Assembly: GCF_002428305.1 (NCBI RefSeq)
Contig: NZ_DIVJ01000005.1
Coordinates: 54,714 to 118,713, forward strand
Length of the DNA stretch: 64,000 nucleotides
Origin: Flavobacterium sp. UBA6135
Lineage (GTDB): Bacteria > Bacteroidota > Bacteroidia > Flavobacteriales > Flavobacteriaceae
Reading direction: 5' to 3'
The position numbers and the translations under genes are program-made. Numbering within the stretch: the first letter of the stretch is position 1; the number at the start of each line of letters is the position of its first letter. A model generated the notes under the pieces. It was not told the DNA's origin, searched no databases, and saw only the letters and a list, made by a program, of their open reading frames with translations. Shown in pieces: positions 17,952 to 28,200 of this stretch.

Positions 17952-19538
17952 TCAATTAGGTTTTGTATAAAATATCTCCAAACGCAACTTTTTATCCGCT
18001 GGTACAGATGGATGATTTCCATGAATTACGGTACCTAAAGGGTTTAGAACTGTTCCGGCTGGTACACTTTTAAATAAATCTTCCGGCAATGAATTCTTTC
18101 TACTGTAATTCGTAATCTGTCTAAAATCTTCCGTCACCACTAATCCCAACTTAACATTAGTTGAGTCTTTTCTAATCAAATTTGAAATATGATTGGTAAT
18201 ACGAACTTTATAATAAACACCTCTTCCATCCTCAGCTTCTTCTTTTTGAATTAACCCTCCATGTATAAACTTTCCTCTTTTTGGTTTCGAAGCAATTGAT
18301 GTTAAATCTAAATAATAGTCCAGCAAAGGTCTCTTGTTGTTTAAATCATAAAGAAAAATTCTCTCAGGTTCAGGAGAATTAGTTCCCATCAATGTATTTT
18401 CTATGTAAAAAGTTAGATTAGCTTCATTAACCAACCATCTTTTAGCACGCAAATCCTCTAATTCTTCTAATGTAAACAATTCAATTATTGCCATAGATCC
18501 CGAACCTCCTTTAAGATACAAACTTGGATCACCTGTTGTGGAATTACTACTGGATAAAGCATTTTCATAAACCGGACTATTGGTTGTTTCCTGCAAACTA
18601 ACGGTGTTGCCAAGAAGATTAAGTTCAACAACTTTATCTACTCGTGTGGTCTCCTCTCCGGAAACTAAATCTTCTTTATACTTAATGGTGATTTTACCTT
18701 GTTTGAAGTTTAATAACGCTAATGTATTAGATGCCCCTAGTTCATCAATTTTAAAATACAAACCTCTAAAATAATTTTTAAAAAGGTTGTTGTTCACCAT
18801 TTTTGACTTTCCTTGACTACTTAAAATCTTGGTCTTAAAAAAGTCTTTATTTAATTTTAAGACCATGGCTGGTGCTGAACGAGTAACGGTTTCATTATCA
18901 TCTTCATCAACTGTAGTGGCCACACGTTCGGCTGGGTCAAAAAAGAACTCATCATTTTGTGAAACAGCTTCATCATCATTTAATCGATTCCCCACAATGT
19001 TAGCGTCAAAATCTGCTTTTTGATCCGTATAATATTTCTGCGATTGTGTGAAATTCGAATTTGGATCTAAGTCTCTAAGAAAATAGCCGTTTTCATAAAC
19101 ATCTAATTTCATCTTAGATAATGCAGTCCCGTAAATAGAATCCAGCTTATAAGTACTTTCTCCATCATCATTTGTATTGGTCCTTTTGCTGAAATAAGGG
19201 ATTATTAACTCAACCGATTCTACTTCAATATTTTCCCCATAGGTTGGATTAATATTGGATGAGCTTACTTCAAGTTGCGTAACAAAATGAGCAATCGTTT
19301 TCCCGAAAACCGGATTATTATACACTCCTAAAGGATTTACATCCAAATTATTACTCTGAATCACGCCAACACGTTGATTAAAAGCATTCACTTTTGCATC
19401 GCGATAAGCCAACAAATCAAAGTGATCATCTCCAATAATATCACCCCCAATGGTGTTAAAATCCTTATCGCATGAGCCTAGGAAAACAAGAAAAAAAACG
19501 GCAACTAAAGCGTTGTATAAACTTTTTTGTGTTAACAT
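17952..19538 (-). CDS. DUF4270-family lipoprotein
   Basis: The frame is open from 19601, but that start overlaps the preceding gene; the ATG at 19538 gives a standard lipoprotein signal (MLTQKSLYNALVAVFFLVFLGSC), 528 residues. The body has the DUF4270 layout (DKDFNTIGGDIIGD near the N-terminus). This family is common in Bacteroidetes and its role is unknown. It sits between the short GT5 gene and glmS, a neighbourhood I recall as frequent in Flavobacteriaceae. Confidence 0.8.
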   Translation of the reverse strand: MLTQKSLYNALVAVFFLVFLGSCDKDFNTIGGDIIGDDHFDLLAYRDAKVNAFNQRVGVIQSNNLDVNPLGVYNNPVFGKTIAHFVTQLEVSSSNINPTYGENIEVESVELIIPYFSKRTNTNDDGESTYKLDSIYGTALSKMKLDVYENGYFLRDLDPNSNFTQSQKYYTDQKADFDANIVGNRLNDDEAVSQNDEFFFDPAERVATTVDEDDNETVTRSAPAMVLKLNKDFFKTKILSSQGKSKMVNNNLFKNYFRGLYFKIDELGASNTLALLNFKQGKITIKYKEDLVSGEETTRVDKVVELNLLGNTVSLQETTNSPVYENALSSSNSTTGDPSLYLKGGSGSMAIIELFTLEELEDLRAKRWLVNEANLTFYIENTLMGTNSPEPERIFLYDLNNKRPLLDYYLDLTSIASKPKRGKFIHGGLIQKEEAEDGRGVYYKVRITNHISNLIRKDSTNVKLGLVVTEDFRQITNYSRKNSLPEDLFKSVPAGTVLNPLGTVIHGNHPSVPADKKLRLEIFYTKPN

Positions 19539-19554
19539 TCTGAATTTTAAAAAA

Positions 19555-20364
19555 TTATAGTAATACAGTATTTTTATAGAAATCGGTATACATTTCCGCA
19601 AAACGATCTTTAGAGGCGAAAGGTAAAAAAGGTTTTTCTGATGATTCTATAAATTTTGTTAAACTTGAAGAAACACCTTCTGATGCAATTATTACAGCGT
19701 CGGAGTGCATCACAGCTGTTTTAATTATGTTTTCATAATTAGGTTCTGCCAAAAATTGAGCAGATTCATTTGAAATACCGTCAAACGCAACCTTATTAAG
19801 CAATTGCATGTCTAAATTCCCTTCAAAAGACTGACTGTAAACAGAAGTTACAATTTTTGTTTCTGCAAATAATGCTTCGTTTTTATAATAATGCTTCATA
19901 TAAAGCGGCAATAATGAAGCCAACCATCCGTGTACGTGAATAATATCCGGAACCCAATTTAATTTTTTTACAGTTTCAACAACTCCTTTGGCAAAGAAAA
20001 TAGCTCGCTCGTCATTATCCGGAAACAAAACACCCAATTCGTCAGTAAACGTTGCTTTTCTCTTAAAATAGTCATCATTATCAATGAAATAAACTTGAAT
20101 TCGTTCTTTTGGAATGGAAGCTACCTTTATAATCAAAGGCATATCCAAATCATTAACAACTAAATTCATTCCTGAGAGCCGGATTACTTCATGCAATTGA
20201 TGTCTTCGCTCATTAATGTTACCGTATCTAGGCATAAATATACGTATCTGTCCTCCTTGATCATTGATCATTTTTGGCACATCATACGACATATTGGAAA
20301 CTTCATTTTCTGCTAAATAAGGCACCACCTCAGATGATACATACAATATCCTCTTGTCCTTCAT
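19555..20364 (-). CDS. Short glycogen/starch synthase-like protein (GT5 N-terminal domain only)
   Basis: This 269-residue protein matches the N-terminal Rossmann domain of GlgA-type glycogen synthases (RILYVSSEVVPYL..., IRIFMPRYGNINERRH, PDIIHVHGW). Full GlgA has about 480 residues with a second nucleotide-sugar-binding domain, which is absent here. The conserved KxGGLxDV sugar-nucleotide loop, expected after the first strand, is replaced by AENEVSNMSYDVP. It is therefore unlikely to be a complete glycogen synthase. It is first in a minus-strand unit with DUF4270 and glmS, divergent from panC. Confidence 0.8.
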   Translation of the reverse strand: MKDKRILYVSSEVVPYLAENEVSNMSYDVPKMINDQGGQIRIFMPRYGNINERRHQLHEVIRLSGMNLVVNDLDMPLIIKVASIPKERIQVYFIDNDDYFKRKATFTDELGVLFPDNDERAIFFAKGVVETVKKLNWVPDIIHVHGWLASLLPLYMKHYYKNEALFAETKIVTSVYSQSFEGNLDMQLLNKVAFDGISNESAQFLAEPNYENIIKTAVMHSDAVIIASEGVSSSLTKFIESSEKPFLPFASKDRFAEMYTDFYKNTVLL

Positions 20365-20402
20365 AGGGTTTTGAACTTTTATGGGTTAGATTTAAAAACA
20401 TG

Positions 20403-20410
20403 CAAAATTA
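20403..20410 (-). promoter_or_regulatory. Putative -7 element for the GT5-DUF4270-glmS unit
   Basis: On the minus strand TAATTTTG matches TAnnTTTG, 38 bases before the start codon. No clear -33 element. Confidence 0.4.
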
Positions 20411-20441
20411 CAAAAATTTATGGAGTTAATTACTAAAATAG

Positions 20442-20449
20442 TAAGTTTG
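20442..20449 (+). promoter_or_regulatory. Putative -7 element for panC-panD
   Basis: TAAGTTTG matches TAnnTTTG and lies 22 bases before the panC ATG at 20472. No convincing TTG is found 17-19 bases upstream. Confidence 0.45.
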
Positions 20450-20471
20450 CACCTTATTTAACTCAAAACAA

Positions 20472-21320
20472 ATGCTCGTTTTCAACAACAAAGCAGATCT
20501 AGGCACTTATTTAAAGCCCTTTTGGGTAAAAACCAAATCGATAGGTTTTGTTCCAACAATGGGAGCATTGCACCAAGGCCACCTATCTCTTTTGGATACT
20601 GCCGCAAAAAACAATACCATAACTGTAATCAGTATTTTTGTCAACCCTACCCAGTTTAACAACCCTGAAGATTTGGTGAAATACCCACGCACTTTAGAAG
20701 CTGATATTCAAAAAATTGAAAAACTGAACCCCAATGTGATAGTTTATGCCCCTGAAGTAGCTGACCTTTATACGCCAAATGAAAAAGCAGCACCATTTTC
20801 TTTTGATGGTTTAGAATTTCAAATGGAAGGCAAATTCAGACCCGGACATTTTGACGGGGTGGGTACTGTGGTAAAAAAACTTTTTGAAATCGTTCAACCC
20901 ACCAATGCCTACTTTGGTGAAAAAGATTTCCAACAGTTGCAAATTGTCAAAAAATTGGTTTCAAAATATAAAATCCCTGTAAATATAGTGCCTTGCCCTA
21001 TCCATCGAGAAGCAAACGGTCTGGCAATGAGTTCACGAAACGAACGCCTTTCTGACACGGAAAGAAAAGATGCTGCACTGATTTACAATACATTACAACA
21101 AGCAAAACTAAAATTTGGCACGAAAAGTGCTAAAGAGGTTAGCGATTGGGTAACTAAAGTATTCCAAAACCACCAAACGTTCTCCTTGGAATATTTTGAA
21201 ATTGCTGACGAAACCTCCCTAAAAACCTGTCTGAGAAAATCTAAAAACAAAAAATATAGGGCTTTTATTGCGGTTTTTGTTAACAATATCCGATTGATAG
21301 ATACGATTTCATTAAATTAA
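20472..21320 (+). CDS. panC: Pantoate--beta-alanine ligase
   Basis: PanC joins pantoate and beta-alanine with ATP to form pantothenate, the precursor of coenzyme A. The 282-residue protein has PTMGALHQGHLSL (HIGH-type motif), IFVNPTQFN, GEKDFQQLQI and the SSRNERLS segment (KMSKS-type). It is followed by panD, which provides beta-alanine. panB, for pantoate, is not in the window. Confidence 0.96.
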   Translation: MLVFNNKADLGTYLKPFWVKTKSIGFVPTMGALHQGHLSLLDTAAKNNTITVISIFVNPTQFNNPEDLVKYPRTLEADIQKIEKLNPNVIVYAPEVADLYTPNEKAAPFSFDGLEFQMEGKFRPGHFDGVGTVVKKLFEIVQPTNAYFGEKDFQQLQIVKKLVSKYKIPVNIVPCPIHREANGLAMSSRNERLSDTERKDAALIYNTLQQAKLKFGTKSAKEVSDWVTKVFQNHQTFSLEYFEIADETSLKTCLRKSKNKKYRAFIAVFVNNIRLIDTISLN

Positions 21321-21321
21321 T

Positions 21322-21329
21322 TACCTTTG
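21322..21329 (+). promoter_or_regulatory. Possible internal -7 element before panD
   Basis: TACCTTTG matches TAnnTTTG between the panC stop and the panD start at 21334. It would leave almost no leader; a -33 element at normal spacing is not visible, so it may be fortuitous. Confidence 0.25.
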
Positions 21330-21333
21330 CACC

Positions 21334-21684
21334 ATGCAAATTCAAGTTGTTAAATCCAAGATTCACCGTGTGACGGTAACTGGTGCCGATTTAAATTATA
21401 TCGGAAGTATTACTATTGACGAAGCCCTTATGGACGCTTCGAACTTAGTGGAGGGAGAAAAAGTTTCTATTGTAAACATCAACAATGGTGAACGTTTAGA
21501 GACCTATGTAATTAAAGGGAATCGCAACAGCGGTGAAATAACCTTAAATGGTCCTGCAGCCCGAAAAGTTCAAAAAGGCGATATTATTATCATTATTTCT
21601 TACGGAATTTTAGATATTGAAGAAGCCAAAACCTTCAAACCTTCGTTAGTTTTCCCAAACGAAAAAGACAACTCCTTGACCTAA
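21334..21684 (+). CDS. panD: Aspartate 1-decarboxylase (pyruvoyl enzyme)
   Basis: PanD decarboxylates L-aspartate to beta-alanine for PanC. The 116-residue proenzyme has the self-cleavage site Gly24-Ser25 (YIGSITID), which yields the pyruvoyl group, and the later NGERLETYVIKG and GPAARKVQKGD segments. It is 13 bases after panC, in the same operon. Confidence 0.96.
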   Translation: MQIQVVKSKIHRVTVTGADLNYIGSITIDEALMDASNLVEGEKVSIVNINNGERLETYVIKGNRNSGEITLNGPAARKVQKGDIIIIISYGILDIEEAKTFKPSLVFPNEKDNSLT

Positions 21685-21688
21685 TCCG

Positions 21689-22651
21689 TTGAAAAATCAA
21701 ATTAGTAAATGGTTATCCATATTGCTCCCAATTGCTTTGGGGGTCTTTTTAATTGGATATACCTATGACAAATTTACACCGGAACAGATAGAGGAAATAA
21801 AGGCTCAATTTCAAAATGCCAATTATTGGTACATTCTGATTTCTTTGTTTTTTGGAATGCTGGCCTTATTTTCAAGAGCCTACCGATGGGGTTTCGCACT
21901 CCAACCGTTAGGCTACAAACCGAAACTAAGTACCAACTTTATGGCAGTTTGCATTGCCTATTTTATGAACATGACCATTCCACGTTCCGGAGAGGTGAGT
22001 AGGGCTTTAGTTTTAAAAAAATACGAAGACGTTCCTTTTGACAAAGCCTTCGGAACTATAATTGCAGAAAGAATTGTTGATTTTATTTTCTTATTGAGTT
22101 TTATCGCTTTGGCAATACTTCTTCAATACGATATTTTTAAAAAATTTGTTTTAGATCATCTTTCTGTAAAACAATTAGGACTGCTGGCTTTTGTGGTTAT
22201 AGCCGGTTTTAGCATAGCATTATGGCTTTATAAAAAATCAAGTAACAAATGGATTCTCGCCCTTAAAGCTAAACTTTCAGGACTGATGGAGGGCCTTCAA
22301 AGTGTGCTTTCCATGAAAAAAAAGGGTTGGTTTATTTTCCACTCTTTTTTCATTTGGTGTTGTTACATCTTGATGTTTTATGTCACTATTTTTGCTTTAC
22401 CCGAAACTTCAAATTTGAGTTTTAATGCTGTCTTGATGGCATTTATTACAGGTGGCGTTGCTATCACAGTCACTAATAGTGGTTTTGGTGCCTACCCTTT
22501 TTTAATTTCAAAAATTTTATTGGTTTATGCCGTTCCCGAAACTGCCGGGAATGCTTTTGGTTGGATTGTTTGGACTTCACAAACCCTTATGATAGTTGCA
22601 TTAGGACTCTTGTCTTTTTTAATCTTACCAATCCTGCATAAAAACAAATAA
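21689..22651 (+). CDS. YbhN/LPG-synthase-type integral membrane protein
   Basis: This 320-residue polytopic membrane protein belongs to the UPF0104/YbhN group related to the flippase domain of lysylphosphatidylglycerol synthases. Typical segments are ALFSRAYRWGFALQPLG, NMTIPRSGEVSRALVLKKYE and ERIVDFIFLLSFIAL, with seven to eight hydrophobic stretches. The start is a TTG four bases after the panD stop; I see no better ATG, so translation is probably coupled to panD. The substrate is unknown; a lipid or isoprenoid-linked molecule is inferred from the family. Confidence 0.85.
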   Translation: MKNQISKWLSILLPIALGVFLIGYTYDKFTPEQIEEIKAQFQNANYWYILISLFFGMLALFSRAYRWGFALQPLGYKPKLSTNFMAVCIAYFMNMTIPRSGEVSRALVLKKYEDVPFDKAFGTIIAERIVDFIFLLSFIALAILLQYDIFKKFVLDHLSVKQLGLLAFVVIAGFSIALWLYKKSSNKWILALKAKLSGLMEGLQSVLSMKKKGWFIFHSFFIWCCYILMFYVTIFALPETSNLSFNAVLMAFITGGVAITVTNSGFGAYPFLISKILLVYAVPETAGNAFGWIVWTSQTLMIVALGLLSFLILPILHKNK

Positions 22652-22709
22652 ATTAGTATCTTGCTCCTGCTTTAAAAATTATTTTTTAATCTCTAAACAG
22701 CAACGAGTC

Positions 22710-23861
22710 ATGATGAAAAAAGCACTCATTTTTACTTTTTTAGCACTAGTTGCTACTTCATTTGCACAAAAAAAAAGTACCGAACAATTTACTTCAAAAA
22801 AACTAGGAGAAGATAGAGAAATTACTATCGTTGTTCCCAAGTCATACAATGCTGATAAAACAAAGAAATACCCGTTACTCGTTTTGTTAGACGGCGAATA
22901 TTTAGTAAATCCGTTTCAAGGAGCTTTTGATTTTTCAAATTATTGGGACGACATACCCGAAGTTTTTATTGTGGCCATTTCACAAAATAAAAACAACGAA
23001 CGTTATGACGATTGTGAAGTTTCTAAAGAAACCGGACTTCCGGAAGAAAAAGGAAATTTCTTCTTTGAGTTTATCGGTACCGAACTGGTCCCCTACATTG
23101 AAAAAAATTACCGAATCGCTCCCTTCAAAATAATTGCCGGTCATGACACAACTGCCGGTTTTTTGAACATTTACCTTTATAAAGAAACCCCGCTATTTGA
23201 TGCCTATATTTCTTTGAGTCCGGAACTTCCTACCGAAATGGAAAACCGCTTGCCGGAAAGAATCAACCAAATCACAAAACCGATTTTTTACTACCATGCT
23301 ACTGCCGATGGTGATTTGAAAAAAATGCAAACCCGTATTAAAAAATTGGATGAAGGCTTGTCTAAAATCACCAAAACGGGATTCAATTATAAATTTGATG
23401 ATTTCAAAGGGGCTTCCCATTATTCGTTAGTGTTGCACGCCATTCCTAATGCTTTATATCAGATTTTCGCCGTATACCAACCCATCACTAGCGTGGAATT
23501 TCAAGAAAAAATCGTCAAAATGGAAAGTGGTTATGTAACCTATTTGTCTGATAAATATGAAACGCTTGAAAAATCTTTAAACATCAAAATGCCCATTCGT
23601 TTGAATGATTTTAAAGCGATTGAAGCCGCAATTTTGAGAAACAAAGCGTACAATGAGTTTGATGAATTGTCCATTTTAGCCCGTAAACATTATCCAAAAT
23701 CTATGTTGCCGGACTATCATTTGGCCTTGATGTTTGAGAAAAAAGAAGATTATAAAAGAGCTCAAAAATACTATATCAATGCCTTTAACAGAGAACCTAT
23801 TGGCGATTTAAACAAAGACATGATGTTTGACAAATCAGAGGAAATGAAGAAAATGCAGTAA
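22710..23861 (+). CDS. Secreted esterase-fold protein with altered nucleophile motif
   Basis: Signal peptide MMKKALIFTFLALVATSFAQ, then an alpha/beta-hydrolase domain of the Esterase D/enterochelin-esterase type (KYPLLVLLDGEYL, VFIVAISQ, FIGTELVPYIEKNYR), and a C-terminal region with a TPR-like helix pair (DYHLALMFEKKEDYKRAQKYY). The nucleophile elbow, normally GHSxGG, reads GHDTTAG, so the catalytic Ser is replaced by Asp; a His in GASHYS is present. It may be a non-catalytic binding protein or use another residue. It is six bases upstream of radA on the same strand. Confidence 0.8.
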   Translation: MMKKALIFTFLALVATSFAQKKSTEQFTSKKLGEDREITIVVPKSYNADKTKKYPLLVLLDGEYLVNPFQGAFDFSNYWDDIPEVFIVAISQNKNNERYDDCEVSKETGLPEEKGNFFFEFIGTELVPYIEKNYRIAPFKIIAGHDTTAGFLNIYLYKETPLFDAYISLSPELPTEMENRLPERINQITKPIFYYHATADGDLKKMQTRIKKLDEGLSKITKTGFNYKFDDFKGASHYSLVLHAIPNALYQIFAVYQPITSVEFQEKIVKMESGYVTYLSDKYETLEKSLNIKMPIRLNDFKAIEAAILRNKAYNEFDELSILARKHYPKSMLPDYHLALMFEKKEDYKRAQKYYINAFNREPIGDLNKDMMFDKSEEMKKMQ

Positions 23862-23866
23862 TACCC

Positions 23867-25228
23867 ATGGCAAAAATTAAAACGACTTTCTTCTGTCAAA
23901 ATTGCGGTACTCAATTTTCTAAATGGCAAGGCCAATGTCATGCTTGTAGCGAATGGAATACCATTGTGGAAGAAGTGATTCAAAAAGAAGAAAAATCGGG
24001 TTGGAAACCTTCGTCAACCGAAACCAAAAAAGCTCCTAAACCACTTCGAATAAAAGATATTGATTCGACTCAGGAAATTCGTCTTGACACCTCAGATGGC
24101 GAGTTGAATCGAGTGCTTGGTGGAGGAATCGTTCCCGGTTCTTTAACCCTTTTGGGTGGTGAACCCGGTATTGGGAAAAGTACGTTGTTACTTCAAATTG
24201 CTTTAAAATTACCTTATAAAACCTTATATGTCTCAGGTGAAGAAAGTCAGAAACAAATAAAAATGCGTGCCGAACGAATTGAAAACAGATATGAAAACTG
24301 TTTCATTCTTACGGAAACCAAAACGCAAAACATCTTCAAACAAATTCAGGAAATGGAACCGGAGATTGTGATTATTGACTCTATTCAAACCTTACATACC
24401 GATTATATTGAATCCACTGCCGGAAGTATTTCGCAAATTCGCGAATGCACGGCGGAACTTATCAAATTTGCTAAAGAAACGAATGTTCCGGTATTGTTGA
24501 TTGGTCATATTACGAAAGACGGAACCATCGCCGGACCCAAAATTTTGGAACACATGGTAGATACCGTTTTGCAATTTGAAGGCGACCGAAACCACGTGTA
24601 CCGAATTCTACGTTCGCTCAAAAACCGTTTTGGTTCTACGGCAGAAATTGGCATTTATGAAATGCAAGGTTCCGGTTTGAGAGAAGTGGCCAATCCATCA
24701 GAAATTCTGATTTCACACAAAGACGAAGAACTTTCCGGAACGGCAATTGCTTCCACTTTAGAAGGCATGCGGCCGTTGATGATTGAAATTCAAGCCTTAG
24801 TCAGCACTGCAGTTTACGGAACGCCGCAACGCAGCACAACCGGTTACAATGCCAAACGACTCAACATGATTTTGGCGGTTTTAGAAAAACGTGCTGGTTT
24901 CCGTTTAGGAGCAAAAGACGTTTTTTTAAATGTGACAGGCGGAATTTCTGTCGATGATCCTGCGATTGATTTGGCAGTTGTTGCCGCCATTTTATCCTCC
25001 AACGAAGATATTCCCGTTGGTAAAGATTTTTGCTTTGCAGGAGAAGTGGGATTAGCAGGAGAAATTCGCCCCGTGAACCGTGTAGAACAACGCATTTTGG
25101 AAGCGGAGAAATTAGGGTTTTCAACGATTTTTGTATCGAAATACAATAAAATTTCATTGAAAGACACATTAATTCAAGTGAAATTAGTGGCGAAGATTGA
25201 AGATGTGGTGGGGGAATTGTTTGGGTAG
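23867..25228 (+). CDS. radA: DNA repair protein RadA (Sms)
   Basis: RadA is a RecA-like ATPase that helps branch migration in recombination. The 453-residue protein has an N-terminal zinc finger (Cys10, Cys13, Cys24, Cys27), Walker A GEPGIGKST (about 98-106), the RadA-specific KNRFG motif (LKNRFGSTAEIG), and a C-terminal Lon-protease-like domain (VGLAGEIRPVNRVEQRI). It ends two bases from the convergent WG-repeat gene, leaving no room for a terminator between them. Confidence 0.96.
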   Translation: MAKIKTTFFCQNCGTQFSKWQGQCHACSEWNTIVEEVIQKEEKSGWKPSSTETKKAPKPLRIKDIDSTQEIRLDTSDGELNRVLGGGIVPGSLTLLGGEPGIGKSTLLLQIALKLPYKTLYVSGEESQKQIKMRAERIENRYENCFILTETKTQNIFKQIQEMEPEIVIIDSIQTLHTDYIESTAGSISQIRECTAELIKFAKETNVPVLLIGHITKDGTIAGPKILEHMVDTVLQFEGDRNHVYRILRSLKNRFGSTAEIGIYEMQGSGLREVANPSEILISHKDEELSGTAIASTLEGMRPLMIEIQALVSTAVYGTPQRSTTGYNAKRLNMILAVLEKRAGFRLGAKDVFLNVTGGISVDDPAIDLAVVAAILSSNEDIPVGKDFCFAGEVGLAGEIRPVNRVEQRILEAEKLGFSTIFVSKYNKISLKDTLIQVKLVAKIEDVVGELFG

Positions 25229-25230
25229 TT

Positions 25231-28200
25231 TTAATCTATTTCTTTTTCAATCTGTTTTTTACTTAAAACCTTATTTAAAGGTGACAATTTATAGTTGATA
25301 TCTTTTATTCTTACTTTAAATAATTGTTGTCCATTATCAAATTCAATTTGGTCATGTTTTATCGGAATAATGATTTGATTTTTAAAGTTTACAACACCAA
25401 ATTTTCCTTTTTGTTTTACAATTAAAAAATCCAAATTGTTTGTAAAACTGATTTCATCAAAAGCAAACGGAAGAATACTATTTAAGCTTTTATCAAACAA
25501 AGCCAACTTTTTTTGTTCGTCTTCAATAAGTAGAAAATCAACAGTTTTTTCATCTTCCATTTCAATATTTTGCTCATAAATAGTTGAAATAGGAATGGAA
25601 TGAATAATTTGATCATTGTGAAATAAATAGTACTTATTTTCTTTTTCAACGCAATATTCTAATTTCAATTTTTGTTCATACGAAACATATTTATTCGGAT
25701 TTGCAACTACAATTTCTCCTTCTTTATTCATAAAAAATTCTTTTCCTTTTTTGAAAAATTTAAAACCGGAATATTCTTCTACAGATATACTATCAACATT
25801 TGCTTTGAACAATTCATTTCCTTTAAAATCATAAACAACATGTAGTGAATCTTTATTTGCAACTAGGCTGTAGGAATGAATTTTTACAGCATCAAAAGAA
25901 ACGGGAATAATAGTTTTGAAATTCTTTACATCGAGTAATCCAACCAAGTGATTTTTTTCAACTTCTATTGCATTTAAAAAAGTATTCGTATCAAAACGAG
26001 AGCTTCCAACTTGTGGTTTTTTTGAAATTGTATCATAGGCAAAATCAAGTAAAACGGTATTTTCATTATCAATTATTCCAAATTTAGTATTTCGTTTTGC
26101 AATAAAAGTTTTTGAATTAATTTCTTCGATATAATCATAGTTGAAAGGAACAACTATTTCAGATTTTCCGTTATAAATTCCATATTTGTTTTTGTTGATA
26201 GCAATATAATTTTCATAATTAATAGTAGAAATACCTTCTTTTCTGTCAAAGGTTTTATCAAACAAAATTTTACCATTAGCATCATAAATAGTTGTTTTTT
26301 GAAAATTATTTGGCAAAGAAATACTGTTTAGATAACTCCCATCTTCCCGTTCTTGAAAATTGCCAACCGGAATCGTCAATGATTTTCCTTTTTTATTTAA
26401 AGGTAAAATTTCTATTTCTTTTGAATTTTGAAGAATAATCGCTTGATTGTATTTAGCAAAACGCCACGTTTGTTGACTCTCTTTTTCGAATTGTGTTACT
26501 ATTGTATTGTCTTCCGTGAAAATTGTTATCTGTGAACTAGAATCGAAATTGGTAACACCATAAAAAAGTTTGTCTTTATAAGGCTTTAAAAATTCATTTG
26601 TTTTAAAAACATTTTCACTTTCATATTCTTTAAAAAACAATAAATGAATAGCGTCAAAACGTTCTGGTTTTGCAATAATTTTTCCGGAAAAGTCAATTAA
26701 ACCGAGCTTTTTACTAGCTGCATTAGATGAAAACAAGAAGAAAGTATTGGCTTTGGTTTTAAATTCTTCGGAATAAAAAATAGTTTCCCTGTATTTGTAG
26801 AAAGGTTTTAGCACCGGATACTTAAAGTTAGCTTCTTTAAGCTGATGATTCATTACGCCATAAACGTTGTTTTCTTTGAAAAAGTAGTTGTTATTTTCTT
26901 TATAATCAAATGGTTTTGGCAATGGGGTTTCAGCAAATGAATTATCCAACAACGTATCAAACTTATTGCCTTTTTTAACGATTAAAAGACTATCGTTCAT
27001 TTCCATATAACCGGAATAGTTGACAGATGATTTTTCTCCGGTTAATAAATGATAAAAACCGTAAAACTTGTTGTTTTTACTGGCAAAAGCAATCTTATCT
27101 TTGGATAAAAAGTAACAATTAGTTGCGTTTAAATCAACTTTGAAAACAGTACCTTTTTCCAATTTTAAAACTGAATCGCCATACGATTTGATTACGTTTT
27201 GATTCACACTAAATGTCACCGGATGCGTGTCAATTTCTTCAAAAATAATGCTGTAACTTAATGTGTCATTTACATTTTTAATTGCTTTAATTTCATGAAT
27301 TGAAAAAGGATGTACCATCTCTCCAAAACCATTAAAAATGGCTTTGACGTTTTCATCATTCACTACAACATACAAATTTTCTCTAGAAAAAGTGTCTCCG
27401 TCAATAGTTAAGTAATTTGGCGGAATTAATTGTTTCCCATTTTCATCAATTAATCCGAATAATGTTTCGTTTTTTGTAACTAAGAAATTATTATTAGATG
27501 ATAAACTTATGGAAGTATAAATTGGTGGAACAATTTCATTTTTATATGAATCAGCCAAACCATAAAGACCATTTTTTTGAAAACGTAGTCGCTCTGGGTT
27601 ATTATATTCAACTACATTAAAACGAAGGTCATTTTCAAAGTTAGAATATTGGACATCAAAATCCACAAGCGTATTCGGCATGACTTTTTTTCCTAGTTCT
27701 GTGTATTTGATAACTTTTAATTTTTGATACGCATTCAAATTATAATTTTCATCTCTATCAAAATAATCATAGTTTGGTTCTACCAGAATGGCATCTTTTT
27801 CAGTGTTAATGAAGCCCCATTTTTTACCTTTTCTTAAATAAAACAAAGAATGTCCTATTTTTTTGATGTCTTCATAAATGGGTTGAGCAATGATGTTTCC
27901 ATGGTAATCGAGTAAGCCCACTTTGTTATTTTCTTTAAATAGTAGTCCTTGACGAGTATTGAAAAAGGGTTTGATTATCTCTTTACCAAAAATCAAATTC
28001 ATCCATTTTCCTTGATAAAAAGTATTTCCAATAGGCGAAATACTATCATAAATGGGTTGTTTATAAAATGTGTTTCGAAATAAATTGTAAATCCCAAACT
28101 TGTTGTTCTTTTTTACAATAATATACTTGTCATAATCTCCGTATTGATTTTCGTTTAACGTGACATTCTTTTTTAAGTTGATTAAACTCGATAATTTATT

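Noticed and set aside
19555..20364. Functional full glycogen synthase glgA
   Set aside because: The protein is half the normal length, lacks the second Rossmann domain and lacks the KxGGL loop.
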